Below, one piece after another: positions 28,195-39,300 of a DNA stretch of 64,000 bases. Source of the stretch: Methylocella tundrae (GTDB taxonomy: Bacteria; Pseudomonadota; Alphaproteobacteria; Rhizobiales; Beijerinckiaceae); NCBI RefSeq assembly GCF_038024855.1, contig NZ_CP139088.1, positions 62,001 through 126,000 on the forward strand, read 5' to 3'. The notes beneath the pieces were generated by a model. The model saw nothing but the letters and a program-made list of their open reading frames with translations, was not told the origin of the DNA and made no database searches. A program made the position numbers and the translations under genes. Each line of letters opens with the position of its first letter. The first letter of the stretch is position 1.

Positions 28195-29220
28195 TCAATT
28201 GCCCGAACGCATGGACGGCACGGCGATAGCCTCATCGCTTCGAAATGCCTGCTCGGCTTCGCGGCGCAGGCGGTCCGGCGTTTCAAGGTAACGCGCGGAG
28301 TGGTGGAAGGTCGTGACGCGCGCCACCCTCGCCCGGCGCGCCAGTTCGCCCGCCTGGGCGGCGGTGAGATGCCGCCGCGCAGCTGCGATTTCGGTGTCCT
28401 CCGCGGCGAAAGCGGCCTCGATAAAGAGGTGATCGGCATCTGCGGCGAGTTCAAGAATGCGGTCGATGTTTGCCGGCGTGAACGCAACGTCGGTCACGTA
28501 GACGATGCGCTGACCTGGCCCAGTTTTCAATACAGTCTCTTTCAGGACGCCGAGCGGCAGCGATCGGCCGGCTCCGACCGCCACCGGCGTCGCATCATTC
28601 GCGCGGCATCGAACCGCATTCTTCGCGGCGTTGAGCCAGGGACCGACCTCAAGACCAAGCCGCTTCAGCCCATCGGCCCATACATTCACGCGCATCGATT
28701 CCTGTAGCGCGAAGGCCAGACACGGGATGCCGTGGTCGAGCGTGCGGGCTTCGATCCGGAAGCCCCGGTCCTGCATGACGCAATAAGCGGGCAGGCTGTT
28801 GCTGGCGAGCGGTTGCGGATGAAACGCATCGCGCGCGCGAAACATTGTTGAGACGCGAAGCGCGTCATTCTCGAATTCTGCGGCGACAATCACGAAATCC
28901 ATCGAAGCTTCATCGAGCAGATTCCAGCTATATGCTGCGAGCTTGGCCGTGACGCCGCCGATAAGGCCCGCCGGACCGACGATCCGCAGGAGACCCGGCC
29001 GGGAGAGATGGGTGCGCAACAGCCGATCGAATCCGATGAAGTGATCCATATGCAGATGGCTGACAAAAACGTCGCTGACGCGCAGCAACTCGCGTGACGA
29101 CAATGGCGCCAGATCGCCAAGGTCGAAGAGCATGGCGCGGCGGCCGAAGCGGAAATCGATGAAGAGCCCCGGATCGGAGAAGGGCTCGTTAACGAGGCGA
29201 GGCTGCGCAAGGAAGCTCAT
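28195..29220 (-). CDS. MBL-fold hydrolase, RNase Z-like
   Basis: 341 aa metallo-beta-lactamase protein. The zinc motif is H55-x-H57-x-D59-H60 in [12 protein letters not shown], followed by an Asp in IVYVTDVAF and a late His pair in [10 protein letters not shown]. The overall plan matches RNase Z-like hydrolases that act on phosphodiesters, although the tRNA-binding flexible arm is not obvious. It is convergent with the winged-helix gene across 61 bp. The substrate is uncertain. Confidence 0.8.
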   Translation of the reverse strand: MSFLAQPRLVNEPFSDPGLFIDFRFGRRAMLFDLGDLAPLSSRELLRVSDVFVSHLHMDHFIGFDRLLRTHLSRPGLLRIVGPAGLIGGVTAKLAAYSWNLLDEASMDFVIVAAEFENDALRVSTMFRARDAFHPQPLASNSLPAYCVMQDRGFRIEARTLDHGIPCLAFALQESMRVNVWADGLKRLGLEVGPWLNAAKNAVRCRANDATPVAVGAGRSLPLGVLKETVLKTGPGQRIVYVTDVAFTPANIDRILELAADADHLFIEAAFAAEDTEIAAARRHLTAAQAGELARRARVARVTTFHHSARYLETPDRLRREAEQAFRSDEAIAVPSMRSGN

Positions 29221-29786
29221 GGAGCACGGTGACCGCTGTGCGCCACAGCCGCCGAATGCGGCGGCTTCCTGGAGCTTTCCAGCACCATTCTAAGCTTGCC
29301 TCAGGTTGCACATACCGGCCATCATGCTGTGTGAGTTGAAGTACGGCGACAAGCCGGGGCGCGAGGCCCAGCGCGCCGCCCGCGGCAGGGTATCTGATTT
29401 GCTCCCGCCGGCAAGACGGCCGGAAGGCGCCGCTAAGCGATGCGGGAGATCGGTCGCGAAGCTCGAGCTGTCATCATGCTCAGCCCGGGCTGTCAGATCG
29501 TCGGGCAAGCGGAGAGTGAAGTGACGCCAATAGCGCGGACTTCTGTGTTGATTCTCTATGTTGTTGCTCCTCCAATGGCGTGAATGACAAGCCGCCCCTC
29601 TCGCGAGGTCTCGGCGAAGCGCAGCGCATCGGAGTTGGACAAGGAGTAATTCAACATATACGGCTCCAAGGATCAGACCGTGAACATAGGGAGTCGATCA
29701 CGAACGCAGATGATCGTTCCACCTATCATTCGAGGTCCGGCGACGCCGAGTCCGCGACCGCTGTCCGCGCCTGAGAGTCCGTAGCG
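29221..29786. other. Stretch with a probable gene relic
   Basis: 566 bp. It holds the VapC-like fragment at 29306-29524. The remaining sequence shows nothing recognisable. The flanking genes are an MBL protein on the minus strand and an HNH protein on the plus strand. Confidence 0.4.
29306..29524 (+). pseudogene. Possible VapC (PIN toxin) remnant
   Basis: The frame reads PAIMLCELKYGDKPGREAQR and later EGAAKRCGRSVAKLE. This recalls the middle of VapC toxins, where S-x-IT-x-CELxYG is followed by a DEAAARxYGxIRAxLE segment. The second block fits better after a one-base shift. The N-terminal DTN and the C-terminal acidic residues of an active PIN nuclease are absent, and no VapB is seen. If real, it is a decayed fragment. 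The match is from memory of the family and is weak. Confidence 0.28.
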
Positions 29787-30218
29787 ATGCCCATTCGCCC
29801 GCAATACCGCTGGCTCTATCCGATCGATTGGCGGGAGCTTTCGACGATGATCCGTTTTCGGCGGGCGAATGGCCGCTGCGAAAATTGCGGCCGCCCGCAC
29901 GGTCGGATCGTGCTTCACCTTGGCGACGGGCGCTGGTTGGACGCGGAACGAGAGGCGTGGCGCGATGGCGGCGGCCGCATCCAGCGGCGAGGCGGACAGT
30001 CCATACGGTTTGGCGAGATCCGCTCGACGCGCGTCTATTTGGCGACCGCGCATCTCGACCATGACCCGGCAAATAATCGTTTGCGCAACCTGAAGGCGTT
30101 CTGCCAGCGTTGCCACATGCTGCATGACGGGGACGAGCATCGCCGCCGGCGCTGGCTTACGCTTCGCATGCGCAAGGCCCTTGGCGATCTGTTTCTTGGG
30201 CCATACAGATTCGGATGA
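29787..30218 (+). CDS. HNH-type endonuclease domain protein
   Basis: 143 aa. Zinc-binding C31-E-N-C34 is followed by a long Arg/Gly insert. The HNH core has H89-L-D-H92 with N96/N97, then C106-Q-R-C109-H110 with MLHD. This is the usual order of small HNH proteins. The C-terminus is basic (RRRRWLTLRMRKALGDLFLG). No phage or restriction gene is adjacent, so the role is not clear. Confidence 0.75.
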   Translation: MPIRPQYRWLYPIDWRELSTMIRFRRANGRCENCGRPHGRIVLHLGDGRWLDAEREAWRDGGGRIQRRGGQSIRFGEIRSTRVYLATAHLDHDPANNRLRNLKAFCQRCHMLHDGDEHRRRRWLTLRMRKALGDLFLGPYRFG

Positions 30219-30317
30219 TTGCTCAAAAGACCCGTCGAGACCTTGAGTGCGAGCCGTCCGATTGGACGTGACAAGCGCCAACGCCGCCTTCGCGTTTATC
30301 GTGCGGAACTCCGATGC

Positions 30318-30336
30318 AGCTCAATCGAAATGAGCT
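30318..30336. repeat. Short inverted repeat upstream of the HdeD-like gene
   Basis: AGCTCA (30318-30323) and TGAGCT (30331-30336) flank ATCGAAA, about 85-100 bp before the gene start. It could be a regulator site. No protein is assigned. Confidence 0.3.
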
Positions 30337-30419
30337 ATGATCACAGTCGCTGAGTCGCGCCTTAGGAACCGGCGGCTATCGCCGTCTCGGGGCGCAGGCC
30401 GGCTTAGGGAGGGGGATCC

Positions 30420-30986
30420 ATGCAACGGCAATTTGACATTTTCATCGCTCAGGCACCGGGCGCGCTTGCGATTCATTGGGGCTGGCTGGTGGCGCTCGGG
30501 CTGGGTCTTGCCGTTCTTGGCGTCCTTGCGATCTGGCGCGCGAGAACCGCGACGCTGATCTATGTCGTGGTTCTCGGCGTAATGCTTCTCGCCGCCGCCT
30601 TTGCGGTGCTCTTTCTGGCATTTTCGCTCACCGGCTACTGGACCGGATTTTTCATTCATGTGCTGTGGGCCATTCTGCTGGCGATCACCGGCTTTATACT
30701 GGTGACGCGGCCGACGATCAGCGCCGAAGCCATAACCCTCGTCATCGCGTTCTATTTTCTCGTTACAGGCGTCGTCGCCATTGGTTTCGCTTTATCGTCC
30801 CACATTCAGGGCGAATGGCTTTACGTGCTGGACGGCCTGGTCAGCGTGGCGCTCGCAGCGCTTCTTCTGACCGGCTGGCCCGTCACGGGCCTCTGGGCGA
30901 TTGGCCTTTTCATCGGCATCGATCTGATCCTCAGAGGCGGCGCGATCGTCGCTTTGGGCCTCAGCCTTCGCGCGCTCGCCCAGTAA
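30420..30986 (+). CDS. HdeD-family membrane protein (DUF308)
   Basis: 188 aa, about six hydrophobic helices with almost no loops. The HdeD-like pattern shows in WGWLVALGLGLAVLGVLAIWRA, then VLWAILLAITGFILVTRP and LDGLVSVALAALLLTGWPVTGLWAIGLFIGIDLILRGGAIVALG. HdeD proteins are linked to acid or general stress tolerance; the mechanism is unknown. GGGAGGGGG precedes the ATG. It stands alone. Confidence 0.82.
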   Translation: MQRQFDIFIAQAPGALAIHWGWLVALGLGLAVLGVLAIWRARTATLIYVVVLGVMLLAAAFAVLFLAFSLTGYWTGFFIHVLWAILLAITGFILVTRPTISAEAITLVIAFYFLVTGVVAIGFALSSHIQGEWLYVLDGLVSVALAALLLTGWPVTGLWAIGLFIGIDLILRGGAIVALGLSLRALAQ

Positions 30987-31699
30987 AAAACCCCTGTTTA
31001 TCCAGGTTGGCTGAGGAAGCCGGCCCGGAGCGGGGACAGCGGTAATCCGGCGCTGACGGAGCGTTGCTTGGGCGCAATGCAGGCGGTCTTGCTTCGACGT
31101 CGCCTTTCCTGGCGTCAAGCGCGAGATCCGGCAGATCGGTCCCGGGCGTTTCCCGATCGGGGGAACGGGAGCGCGCCCGGGACGTCAAAGAACGCTCGCA
31201 AGGGGGGCCTACGATGCAAGCGTTCTGTATCAGGCTCGCCGCGGTCTTTAGCTGCTAACCTTCGCGCGCCGGCCTAAACTCTCAGTCGGCGACCTTGCCC
31301 GACCTTCGATATTGAAAGGCTCATCCCAACACTTTCGCGGCCCCTTGCGCCAGAATGATCGAAATGGGCGTGATGCAGCCGCGACTGCCGACCTCCTTAA
31401 CGGAAGCTGTTATATTGATCGGCCTCGACCGGTTGATTCACAGCGCGCAGATCCTTCATCGTGGCGGGGCGGGTAGCGCGGGTCCCGTGGCGCGCCGGGC
31501 GTTGGCTGGCGGAAATGCGCATGTTCCTTACCTGGCGAGCCAATATTTGTTACTTGATGGCATCAATACCTAGACTATTACATAGGAGCAATCCGCCGTG
31601 TTGTACATCAGGCTCGCATAAAAGGTTCTTTATGAAGTTTTCTTCCGAAAACTTGATGGCGGACAATATAGGGCGCGGAAAGTCGCGGTTTCTGCAAAA
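30987..31699. other. 713-bp stretch without a recognisable gene
   Basis: Only short frames on both strands, none with a family signature. Possibly decayed coding sequence or a long intergenic region downstream of the HdeD-like gene, convergent with the response regulator. Confidence 0.45.
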
Positions 31700-32419
31700 T
31701 CAGCATTGCACATCGAGGATGAACCCTGCCCCGCGAACGCTGCGGATCAGCGGCGGCTCTCCCGCGCAGTCCATTTTGCGTCGCAGCTTGCCAACATGGA
31801 CATCGACAACATTGGTTTCAGGCATGAAGCGGTAGCGCCAGATGTCCTCGAGCAGCATGGCTCGGGTGACGGTCTGGCGGGGGCGGCGCATGAAATATTC
31901 AAGCAGCTTGAACTCGGTCGGCAGGAGTTCGAGCGGCCTCTCTCCCCGCCACGCCGCACGCGTCACAAGATCAATCTGCAACGGGCCTAGCCGGACAGTT
32001 GTCGCCGCCGCTTCGGTCGATCGACGCAACAAGGCTTCGACGCGGGCGACGAGTTCCTCCATCGCGAAAGGCTTTGTCAGATAATCGTCGCCGCCCGCCT
32101 TCAGTCCACGAATGCGCTCATCGACGCTCGCGAGGGCGCTCAGAAAAAGAACAGGCGTCTTGTTGCCTTCGGCGCGCAGCGTTCTGATCATCGACAGACA
32201 GTCGGCGCCAGAGAGCAGCCGGTCGACGATCAAAAGAGCGGGATCGGCTGAATGCACAATCTCAAGGGCCTCCGCCTGCGTCGCCACGGCCATCACGAAA
32301 TAGCCGAGGTTCGCCAGCTCGCTTTCGATTTCCAACGCCATCGCGGGTTCATCTTCGACGAGAAGCAGAGGCCGCTGTTCACGCCCGCGGACTTCGGGCA
32401 CTTTTTCCAGATCCGCCAT
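31700..32419 (-). CDS. OmpR-family response regulator, orphan in position
   Basis: 239 aa. The receiver has E22/D23, phosphoacceptor Asp66 (LLIVDRLLSG) and Lys116 (DDYLTKPFA). A C-terminal winged helix (LLPTEFKLLEYFMRRPRQTVTRAMLLEDIW, NVVDVHVGKLRRKM) binds DNA. No kinase adjoins it: long gene-free stretches lie on both sides. The nearest kinase on this strand is at 40072-41487, beyond the RND pump. The receiver is similar to the decayed one at 41474-41863, which makes cross-partnering plausible. Confidence 0.92.
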   Translation of the reverse strand: MADLEKVPEVRGREQRPLLLVEDEPAMALEIESELANLGYFVMAVATQAEALEIVHSADPALLIVDRLLSGADCLSMIRTLRAEGNKTPVLFLSALASVDERIRGLKAGGDDYLTKPFAMEELVARVEALLRRSTEAAATTVRLGPLQIDLVTRAAWRGERPLELLPTEFKLLEYFMRRPRQTVTRAMLLEDIWRYRFMPETNVVDVHVGKLRRKMDCAGEPPLIRSVRGAGFILDVQC

Positions 32420-33366
32420 CCAAGATCTCCCGACCGCTCTTTAACGCTCTAAGCGCATTTATCCGCTGAGGTCGGAGCGCCGCGCCTCTTACCCGATCGA
32501 TCGGACGCACAATATGGAAATCTGAAAAAGATTTCATAAAAAAAAGTCCATGAAATGGTTCTCGACGGAACACGACTATATTGGTTCAGGTGGTCATGAC
32601 GGGCGAAACTGTGGAGCAAGCACGACGTAGTATAATCCAAAATAATATAGTAGAGCGGCGATGCGCTCTTGCCGCATCCGACGCCATTGCAGGAGATGCG
32701 TCATGGTCATTTTCGTAGCGCTTTGAGCGACCGGAAGAGACAGCTCAGTCAACCACGACGAGCCGCTAAGGATTGCCGCGCCGCCGGATTTCTGTGGAAA
32801 GGCGCGTGCGCAGCGGGCGAAGCGATGAAGTCTAAGACCGGAAACAGCAGCCTCTCCGGGTGGTGACGTGAACCTCTGAGGCGGTGGTTCGTTCGCGGCG
32901 GCGATTGAACCGGGGCGGTCGAGCATATTTCTCGCCTGGATCGCCCGGGAGCGCGGCGGGCAAGTCGCGCCGCTATCGAGAATTTGTCTGCACAAGCATG
33001 ATCGCCGATGGATCGGCTCCGGCTTGACTATATGCGCGTCTCCGAGCATTGGATGGAGGCCGCACAGATGATAGGCGGCGCCGAACTCATTCATCGATGG
33101 GCAAAGATCTGTCTGACTATCGAACTCGCAATCCTGTTTTCGCCGCATGACGCGTACAGAGTGGCTCGGCGCCTTTTGGCCCGATTTTCGAAAGTGCGCC
33201 TTCGCCGGGGCTGTTCGGCGATGATCGTCGGCTACTTCAAGACGCGTCGCTGTCCGCAGAGAGGAGGGTCGAAGTCTATGAGATCGATAATGGGACGACG
33301 CAGGACGTCGCGCCTCAAGCCCCTGGGCCGGCTCTGCCAGTATTCAAGCGAATCGGGATTTCAGGC
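32420..33366. other. 947-bp stretch without a recognisable gene
   Basis: The response-regulator promoter region lies at its left end, with an inverted repeat GAAATCT-GAAAA-AGATTTC (32517-32535) and AT-rich sequence. A 184-codon minus-strand frame and a 120-codon plus-strand frame exist but show no protein family and biased composition. Confidence 0.45.
32517..32535. promoter_or_regulatory. Inverted repeat upstream of the response regulator
   Basis: GAAATCT (32517-32523), GAAAA, AGATTTC (32529-32535), about 100 bp before the regulator start, beside an A8 tract. A candidate operator, possibly autoregulatory. Confidence 0.3.
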
Positions 33367-34899
33367 GTGAATCGAGGCGCTCGTCTAGGCGTTCTGGGGC
33401 TTGCCGCCGGCCTGGTCGGCTGTGCCGTCGGTCCCGATTTTCGGCCGCCGGATACAACGGCGCCGGAAGCCTTCATGCGGCCGCCGACGGAGGCTGCACG
33501 ACAACGCGCGCCAAAGTCCGGCGCGGATCTTACGGAATGGTGGCGATCCCTGCGCGATGCGGAACTCGATTCGCTGGTCAGCCGCGCTATCGAATCCAAT
33601 ATCGATCTCCAAATCGCCCTGACCCGGCTTCAGGCGGCGCGCACGGCGGAGTTCGTGGTCATCGGCGCATCCCTTCCCGCGGCGGGAGCGACGGGCGGCG
33701 GCGGGATCGGCACGGGAACGGATCTCACGCGCGGCCGGACCTCGTCCGCCTTTAGGTCGGCCGAAAACAGAACGAACTATAAGAAACTTAGCGAAGCCGG
33801 CGGCTTCGACGCAACGTGGGAATTGGACCTGTTCGGCAAGTTCCAGCGTGAGCTCGAAGCGGTGACTTACGACGCCGAAGCGCTCGCCGACGCGCGCAAC
33901 TGGACAATGGTGACGGTCGCGGCAGATGTCGCCCGCGCTTATCTCGATATGCGGGCGCTTCAGAGGGCGCTCGTCGTTCTGCAAAAGAACATCGAGGTAG
34001 CCAAAGGCGGGCTGAATCTTGCGCAGACGCGCTTCAAACAAGGGCTCACCAATGAAATGGACGTCGCCCTGGCGCAGCGGCAGCTGGCGACTTTACAGGC
34101 GTCCATGGCGCCCTACGAGGCGCAGATCGCCGCAAATCAACATGTGATAGCGGTTCTTCTCGGGCAGTTTCCGGAGGATCTCGCCAAGGAGCTGGCGAAG
34201 CCGGGCGCGCTTCCGGCGCTTCCCGCGCGCATACCGCCCGGTCTGCCGGTCGAGTTATTGCGCCGGCGCCCGGATATCCGCGCGGCCGAACATCAACTGG
34301 CCGCCGCCACCGCGCGCATCGGCGTCGCGACCGCCGATCTCTTTCCGCGCGTGATGCTGAGCGGCGGACTCGGCGCGCAGGGCGGATCACATGCGTCGTC
34401 CGCCGTGCCGATTACTTTGATCGGAGCGGCTGGCCCGGCGATATACTGGCCGGTGCTCGATTTCGGCACGCTCGACGCGAGAGTCGATATCGCCGATCTC
34501 GCCGCTCATGAACTGTTGCTCAATTACAGGCAGACGATACTGATCGCCGTGCAGCAGGTCGACGATGCGATCGCCTCCTACGCGGCCCAGCAGGATCGCC
34601 TAAAGAACCTCGATCGCGCTCTCAGCGCCGCTCGCGACGCCACAAAGCTTGCGACGGATCGATACGATCGCGGCCTGACGGATTTTTTGAACGTCATCGA
34701 CGCCGAGCGCCAGCAATTCGATATCGAGGAGCAATATGTCGCCGCTCAGCAGGCGGCGGCCCAGCAGCTCATCACTCTGTACAAAGCCCTCGGCGGCGGA
34801 TGGGAGCTTCATCAATTCATACCGCCGATCGCCCAGCCGCAGCCCGCTGTCATCGCGGCTGCGCGCCGTCTTTTGACGCCTCCCGCGGAGAACCATTGA
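33367..34899 (+). CDS. RND efflux outer-membrane lipoprotein, NodT/OprM family
   Basis: 510 aa TolC-like channel. A lipoprotein signal ends at the lipobox LVGC (Cys19), then AVGPDFRPPD, the usual family start. Two OEP repeats follow (LTEWWRSLRDAELDSLVSRAIESNIDLQIALTRLQAAR; RRPDIRAAEHQLAAATARIGVATADLFPRV). The start is GTG at 33367. It is convergent with the adaptor and pump genes on the minus strand and completes the tripartite system across the outer membrane. Confidence 0.92.
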   Translation: MNRGARLGVLGLAAGLVGCAVGPDFRPPDTTAPEAFMRPPTEAARQRAPKSGADLTEWWRSLRDAELDSLVSRAIESNIDLQIALTRLQAARTAEFVVIGASLPAAGATGGGGIGTGTDLTRGRTSSAFRSAENRTNYKKLSEAGGFDATWELDLFGKFQRELEAVTYDAEALADARNWTMVTVAADVARAYLDMRALQRALVVLQKNIEVAKGGLNLAQTRFKQGLTNEMDVALAQRQLATLQASMAPYEAQIAANQHVIAVLLGQFPEDLAKELAKPGALPALPARIPPGLPVELLRRRPDIRAAEHQLAAATARIGVATADLFPRVMLSGGLGAQGGSHASSAVPITLIGAAGPAIYWPVLDFGTLDARVDIADLAAHELLLNYRQTILIAVQQVDDAIASYAAQQDRLKNLDRALSAARDATKLATDRYDRGLTDFLNVIDAERQQFDIEEQYVAAQQAAAQQLITLYKALGGGWELHQFIPPIAQPQPAVIAAARRLLTPPAENH

Positions 34900-35067
34900 A
34901 CGGGCCGAGGGCGGGCTGCAAAATTGGGATCACGGCAGCGCAATGGCGCCAGGGACGAGATCACGCCGTTTCAGCCGGGACATTACCGTTCGGCGCGGAC
35001 GCCGCCGTCCTGACGCACAAACACTCAGACTGCGAATGCCTGACCCGCAAAAAGAGGGAAGCACGGG

Positions 35068-36357
35068 TTACGGCGTCGTTTCCGCGAGGTTCTTTGACTT
35101 CCCTTTATTGGCTTGACTGATTTTGACCTTTTCGCCGGCCATGATCTGACTGCTGAGATTGAGCGCGACCTTGTCGCCAATCGCAAGACCAGATGCGATC
35201 TGCACGAAATTACCGTCGTCGCGGGCGATGGTCACATCTTTGATTTGAACGACGCCATTTTCGTCGATGACGGCGACCTGCGGGCCGCTGGCTCGAAAAA
35301 GGAGCGCCGCCGCCGGCGCCTGGATCAGCCCTTCGTTTTTGAGCTTGAAGCTCACCTCGACATATAAGCCGGGAACAAGCGCGAGATCCGGGTTCGGAAG
35401 ATCGATCTCCACACGCAGCGTTCGGGACTTCGGATTGATCGCCTTCGCGGAGCGCGTGACCTCGCCCTCCAAACGCTGATTTGGCTGATCGCTTCGCCTT
35501 ATCACGGCGGGCGTGCCGACTTTCATCAGCTGCGCCGCGGCGCTTTGGGGCGCATGGACAAAGACCCGGATCGGATCATCCTTGGCGAGCCTGTAAAGCG
35601 GCGACGTACTCGCGGTGCTTCCGGCCGTCACCAGATTGCCCAAATCAATCTGGCGCTCCGTGATGATGCCATCGAATGGCGCCTGGACGCGCTTGAAATT
35701 CGTGAGCGCCGTGAGGCGGTCGACCTGAGCCTGATCGAGCAGGACCTGGGCGCGCGCGGCGTCAAGCTCCGCGATGGCTTCGGCGCTGCCCGCCTTCTTG
35801 GACTCGCGCTCCTGGTCCGAGACGACGCCTTTTGGGGAATTGCGCCAGCGTTCATAGGTGGTCCTCGCGAAATCCGCTCGCGCTTGCTTGACTTCTACGC
35901 CGGCCTGGCTTGCGTTAAGCTTCGCTTTCGCCGCGACCAGCTCAGCGTCGAGTTCCGGCGTTTCGATCAATGCGAGCGTCTGTCCGCTCTTCACGCGATC
36001 TCCGATGTCGACGAGCCAATTGGCGACATAACCGCTGACCCGCGCATAGATGATGCTTTCGTTCCAGGCCGCCGTGCTGCCTGGCAGCGTAAGGGTCTGT
36101 TGCGCCGGGGCGGCTTCGGCGATCACAACGTCGACGAGAGGAGGCTCGGCGGCGTCTCGTTTGGTTTGATCGGCGAGGCGCGCCTCCGACTCAATTTGGT
36201 TGTGGTGAACGAACCAGAACCCGGCGGCGAGCGCAATCGCCACCGCGGCGGCTAAACTGAGCATTCTGCGCCCTGCGCCGGGCGAAACATTCGTCGGCCC
36301 GCCGGCGCCGTCCTCGCGCTCGCTGGAATTGCGGTCCGAAACATCGCTGGGTGTCAT
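35068..36357 (-). CDS. RND periplasmic adaptor (HlyD/MFP family)
   Basis: 429 aa. An N-terminal membrane anchor covers about residues 32-52. The lipoyl/hairpin region has YARVSGYVANWLVDIGDRVKSGQTLALIETPELD, a coiled-coil hairpin follows, then APFDGIITERQIDLGNLV and a beta-barrel domain with PGLYVEVSF. It couples the pump at 36374-39565 to the NodT channel. I use the ATG at 36357; an ATG at 36390 overlaps the pump stop by 17 nt and is also possible. Confidence 0.9.
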   Translation of the reverse strand: MTPSDVSDRNSSEREDGAGGPTNVSPGAGRRMLSLAAAVAIALAAGFWFVHHNQIESEARLADQTKRDAAEPPLVDVVIAEAAPAQQTLTLPGSTAAWNESIIYARVSGYVANWLVDIGDRVKSGQTLALIETPELDAELVAAKAKLNASQAGVEVKQARADFARTTYERWRNSPKGVVSDQERESKKAGSAEAIAELDAARAQVLLDQAQVDRLTALTNFKRVQAPFDGIITERQIDLGNLVTAGSTASTSPLYRLAKDDPIRVFVHAPQSAAAQLMKVGTPAVIRRSDQPNQRLEGEVTRSAKAINPKSRTLRVEIDLPNPDLALVPGLYVEVSFKLKNEGLIQAPAAALLFRASGPQVAVIDENGVVQIKDVTIARDDGNFVQIASGLAIGDKVALNLSSQIMAGEKVKISQANKGKSKNLAETTP

Positions 36358-36373
36358 AACGATCTCTGCTGTT

Positions 36374-39300
36374 TTATGAGGCGTGATCATGAGACGCCGG
36401 GAAGAGTTCCAACCTGGGTTCGCGCCGAAGGAGCCGGTACATGACCGGCACGAAAATCAAGGTTGCGAATGTGGCGAAGAGAAGTCCGCCAATCACGGCG
36501 CGGGCGAGCGGCGCGTTCTGCTCGCCGCCCTCGCCAACGCCAAGAGCCATGGGGATCATGCCCAATATCATTGCTCCGGCCGTCATCAACACCGGTCGAA
36601 GCCGCGTGTAGCCCGCAAGAACCGCCGCGGTCGCTTTGTCGTCGCCGGCCGCGACGCGTTGATTGGCGAAGGAGACGACGAGAATGCTGTTTGCGGTCGC
36701 AAGCCCAAGGCACATCAAACCGCCCATCAGCGCCGGCACGCTGAGGTGGGTCCCGGTGAGAAACAGCATCCACATGACGCCAGCCAGGGCGAAAGGCAGA
36801 GCCATAAGGACGATCAGCGGGTCGACCCAGCTTTGGAAATTGATGACGAGAAGAAGGTAGACGAGCACCACCGCGAGCGCCATTCCGGAGAAGAGGCCGC
36901 CATAGCTTTCGATCATGGTTTCGACTTGCCCGCTAAGGGTTATTTTGACGGCGGAGTCGGATCTGTTGGCGGCGAGAATCTTATCTATGTCCGCGCCGAC
37001 GGAGGCGAGATCGCGCCCCTCGACATCGGCATTGACGTCGAAAACAGGCGTGATGTTGTATTGCGACGAGACGATCGGAGCTTTGACGCGCCCAAACGTC
37101 GCGATGTTCATGAGCATCTCGTGCTGATCCGAGCCGGTTTTTGCCGTCACCGGTATGGTCCACAGATCCTGCGCCGACTTGATGTGATAGGTCGGCATTT
37201 GAACCACTAGCGGATAGCTCACGTTATTTTTGGGATCGACCCAGAAATTGGGGAGGGTCTGGGCGCTCGAATTCGTGCTGACGAGCACATTTTTGATGAC
37301 CTCGTCCTCGCTGATGCCAAGCTGCCGCGCGAGGGTGCGATCGACGTCGATCGCGAGGGCGGGCGCGTCCGGCACCTGGGACACATGCGAGTCCACCACG
37401 CCCGGAATGTTGGCGAGACTGCGCGCGATCTTTGCCGCGACCGCGTAAGACTCGTCGCTGTTTGGCCCGGACACCCTGACGTCGATCGGCGCCGGCTGGC
37501 CGAAGTTCAGGACCTGATCAACGATGTCGGCCGGCTGGAAGAAAAACTGCAACTCAGGAAATCGCTTTGGCAACTCACGCCGCAAATTGGCGACATGATC
37601 CGCCGTCGGCGTGTGTTTCTCCTTGAGAGATATGAGGATCTCGCCGTCCATCGGTCCGATCGTCGCGGAATCGCTCAGGGCGATATTGATGCCGCTATAG
37701 GGCAGCCCGATATTGTCGAGGATGATGTCTATCTGATCCTCGCCGACAATCTTGCGGACGACGCTTTCGACTTCGGCAAAATAGCGCTGCGTCTCCTCGA
37801 TTCTCGTGGCGGGAGGCGCGCGCACATGAAGCCGCATCTGGCCGGCGTCGACGCGCGGAAAAAAATCCCTGCCAAGCTGCGGAAAAAGCGGCAGCGAAAA
37901 TGCGATCAAAAGAATGAAGAAGGCGCTCGTGACGCCTGCGCGCTTGACCGAGAAGGCGACGCTGTCGCGATAGGCTTCGCGGAACCGGCTGAAGCCCGAT
38001 TCAAAGCCATGATGAATGGCGCTGAAGATATTGAAACCCCGGCGGCGGGACGCACCGGCGTCCGGTTCGGACGCATGGGCTTCGACTGAAGAACGCATAA
38101 GGAATTCGAACAATACCGGAATCATCGTGAAGGAAAGAGCGAGGCTCGCCAGCAGCGACACGATGACCGAAAGAGACATCGGCGAGAAGAGATATTTGGC
38201 TGTCCCCTGAAGCAGGAACACGGGCACGAACACAATGCAGATGGAGAGGGTCGAAAGCATGGTCGGAATGCCAACCTCGCCGCAGCCGTCCACGATCGCC
38301 ACCGTCAGTGGTTCGCCCGACTGCAGATGGCGCTCGATGTTTTCAATGACGACCGTTCCATTATCGACGAGAATGCCGACGGCAAGGGCGAAGCCGCCAA
38401 GCGTCATGGTGTTCAAGGTCTGGCCGGAGATATAGAGCACGAGAACGGCCGTGATGATCGACAGCGGAATCGCCGCAAGAATAATGAGCGTGAGACGCCA
38501 ATTGCCCAGGAACAGCAGGATCATGAGCGCGGTGAGCCCCGCCGCCAGCAACCCGCCCATGAGCACGCTGCTGAGCGCGGCCTTGACGAAAACGGATTGA
38601 TCAAAGATCGCTTTGACCTCAACGCCTTCCGGCAGCAATTTCCTGATGTAGGGCAAGGCGTTTTTGACGCCCTCGATGACATCCAAAGTCGAGACGCCGC
38701 CCGTCTTGCGCACCATCATGAGCGCGCCTGGCTTTCCATCGACGGCGACGGAGTTGGTTTGAACCTGGTAGCCGTCATGGACATGCGCCACATCGCGCAT
38801 AAATATCGTGCGTCCGTCCACCTCGCCCACAGGAAACTGGTTGATCGAGGCGATCGCGTCCGGGCTATTGTTCATCGCCAGCATATAGTCCTTGCTGCCG
38901 ATCTTGACGTCGCCGGACGGCAATATGACGTTTTGCTGTTGGATCGCGCGGGCGACGTCCGAAGGCGTCAATCCGCGCGATTGCAAGGCCTGCTGGTCGA
39001 GATCGACCATGATGACGCGCGGCTTGCCGCCATAGGGATAGGGGACCTCCGCGCCATGGACGACCGCGAGAGCGGGACGAATCGTATTCTGGCCAAGATC
39101 ATTCAGCTTGGTGTCGGGCAGGGAGTCGCTCGATAGGCTGAGCTGAATGATCGGCACGTCCGTCGCGCCATATCGCAAGACCAGCGGCGGCGTGATGTTC
39201 GGAGGCATATATTTCAACACGACAAGCGCGCTGCTCGCCAATTGCGACACGGCGCGCGTTACGTCAGCTCCTTGATGGAGGAAGACCTTGATGACGCCGA

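Noticed and set aside
32594..33148. 184-codon minus-strand frame
   Set aside because: No family resemblance, composition unlike neighbouring genes, and no ribosome-binding site. Treated as non-coding.
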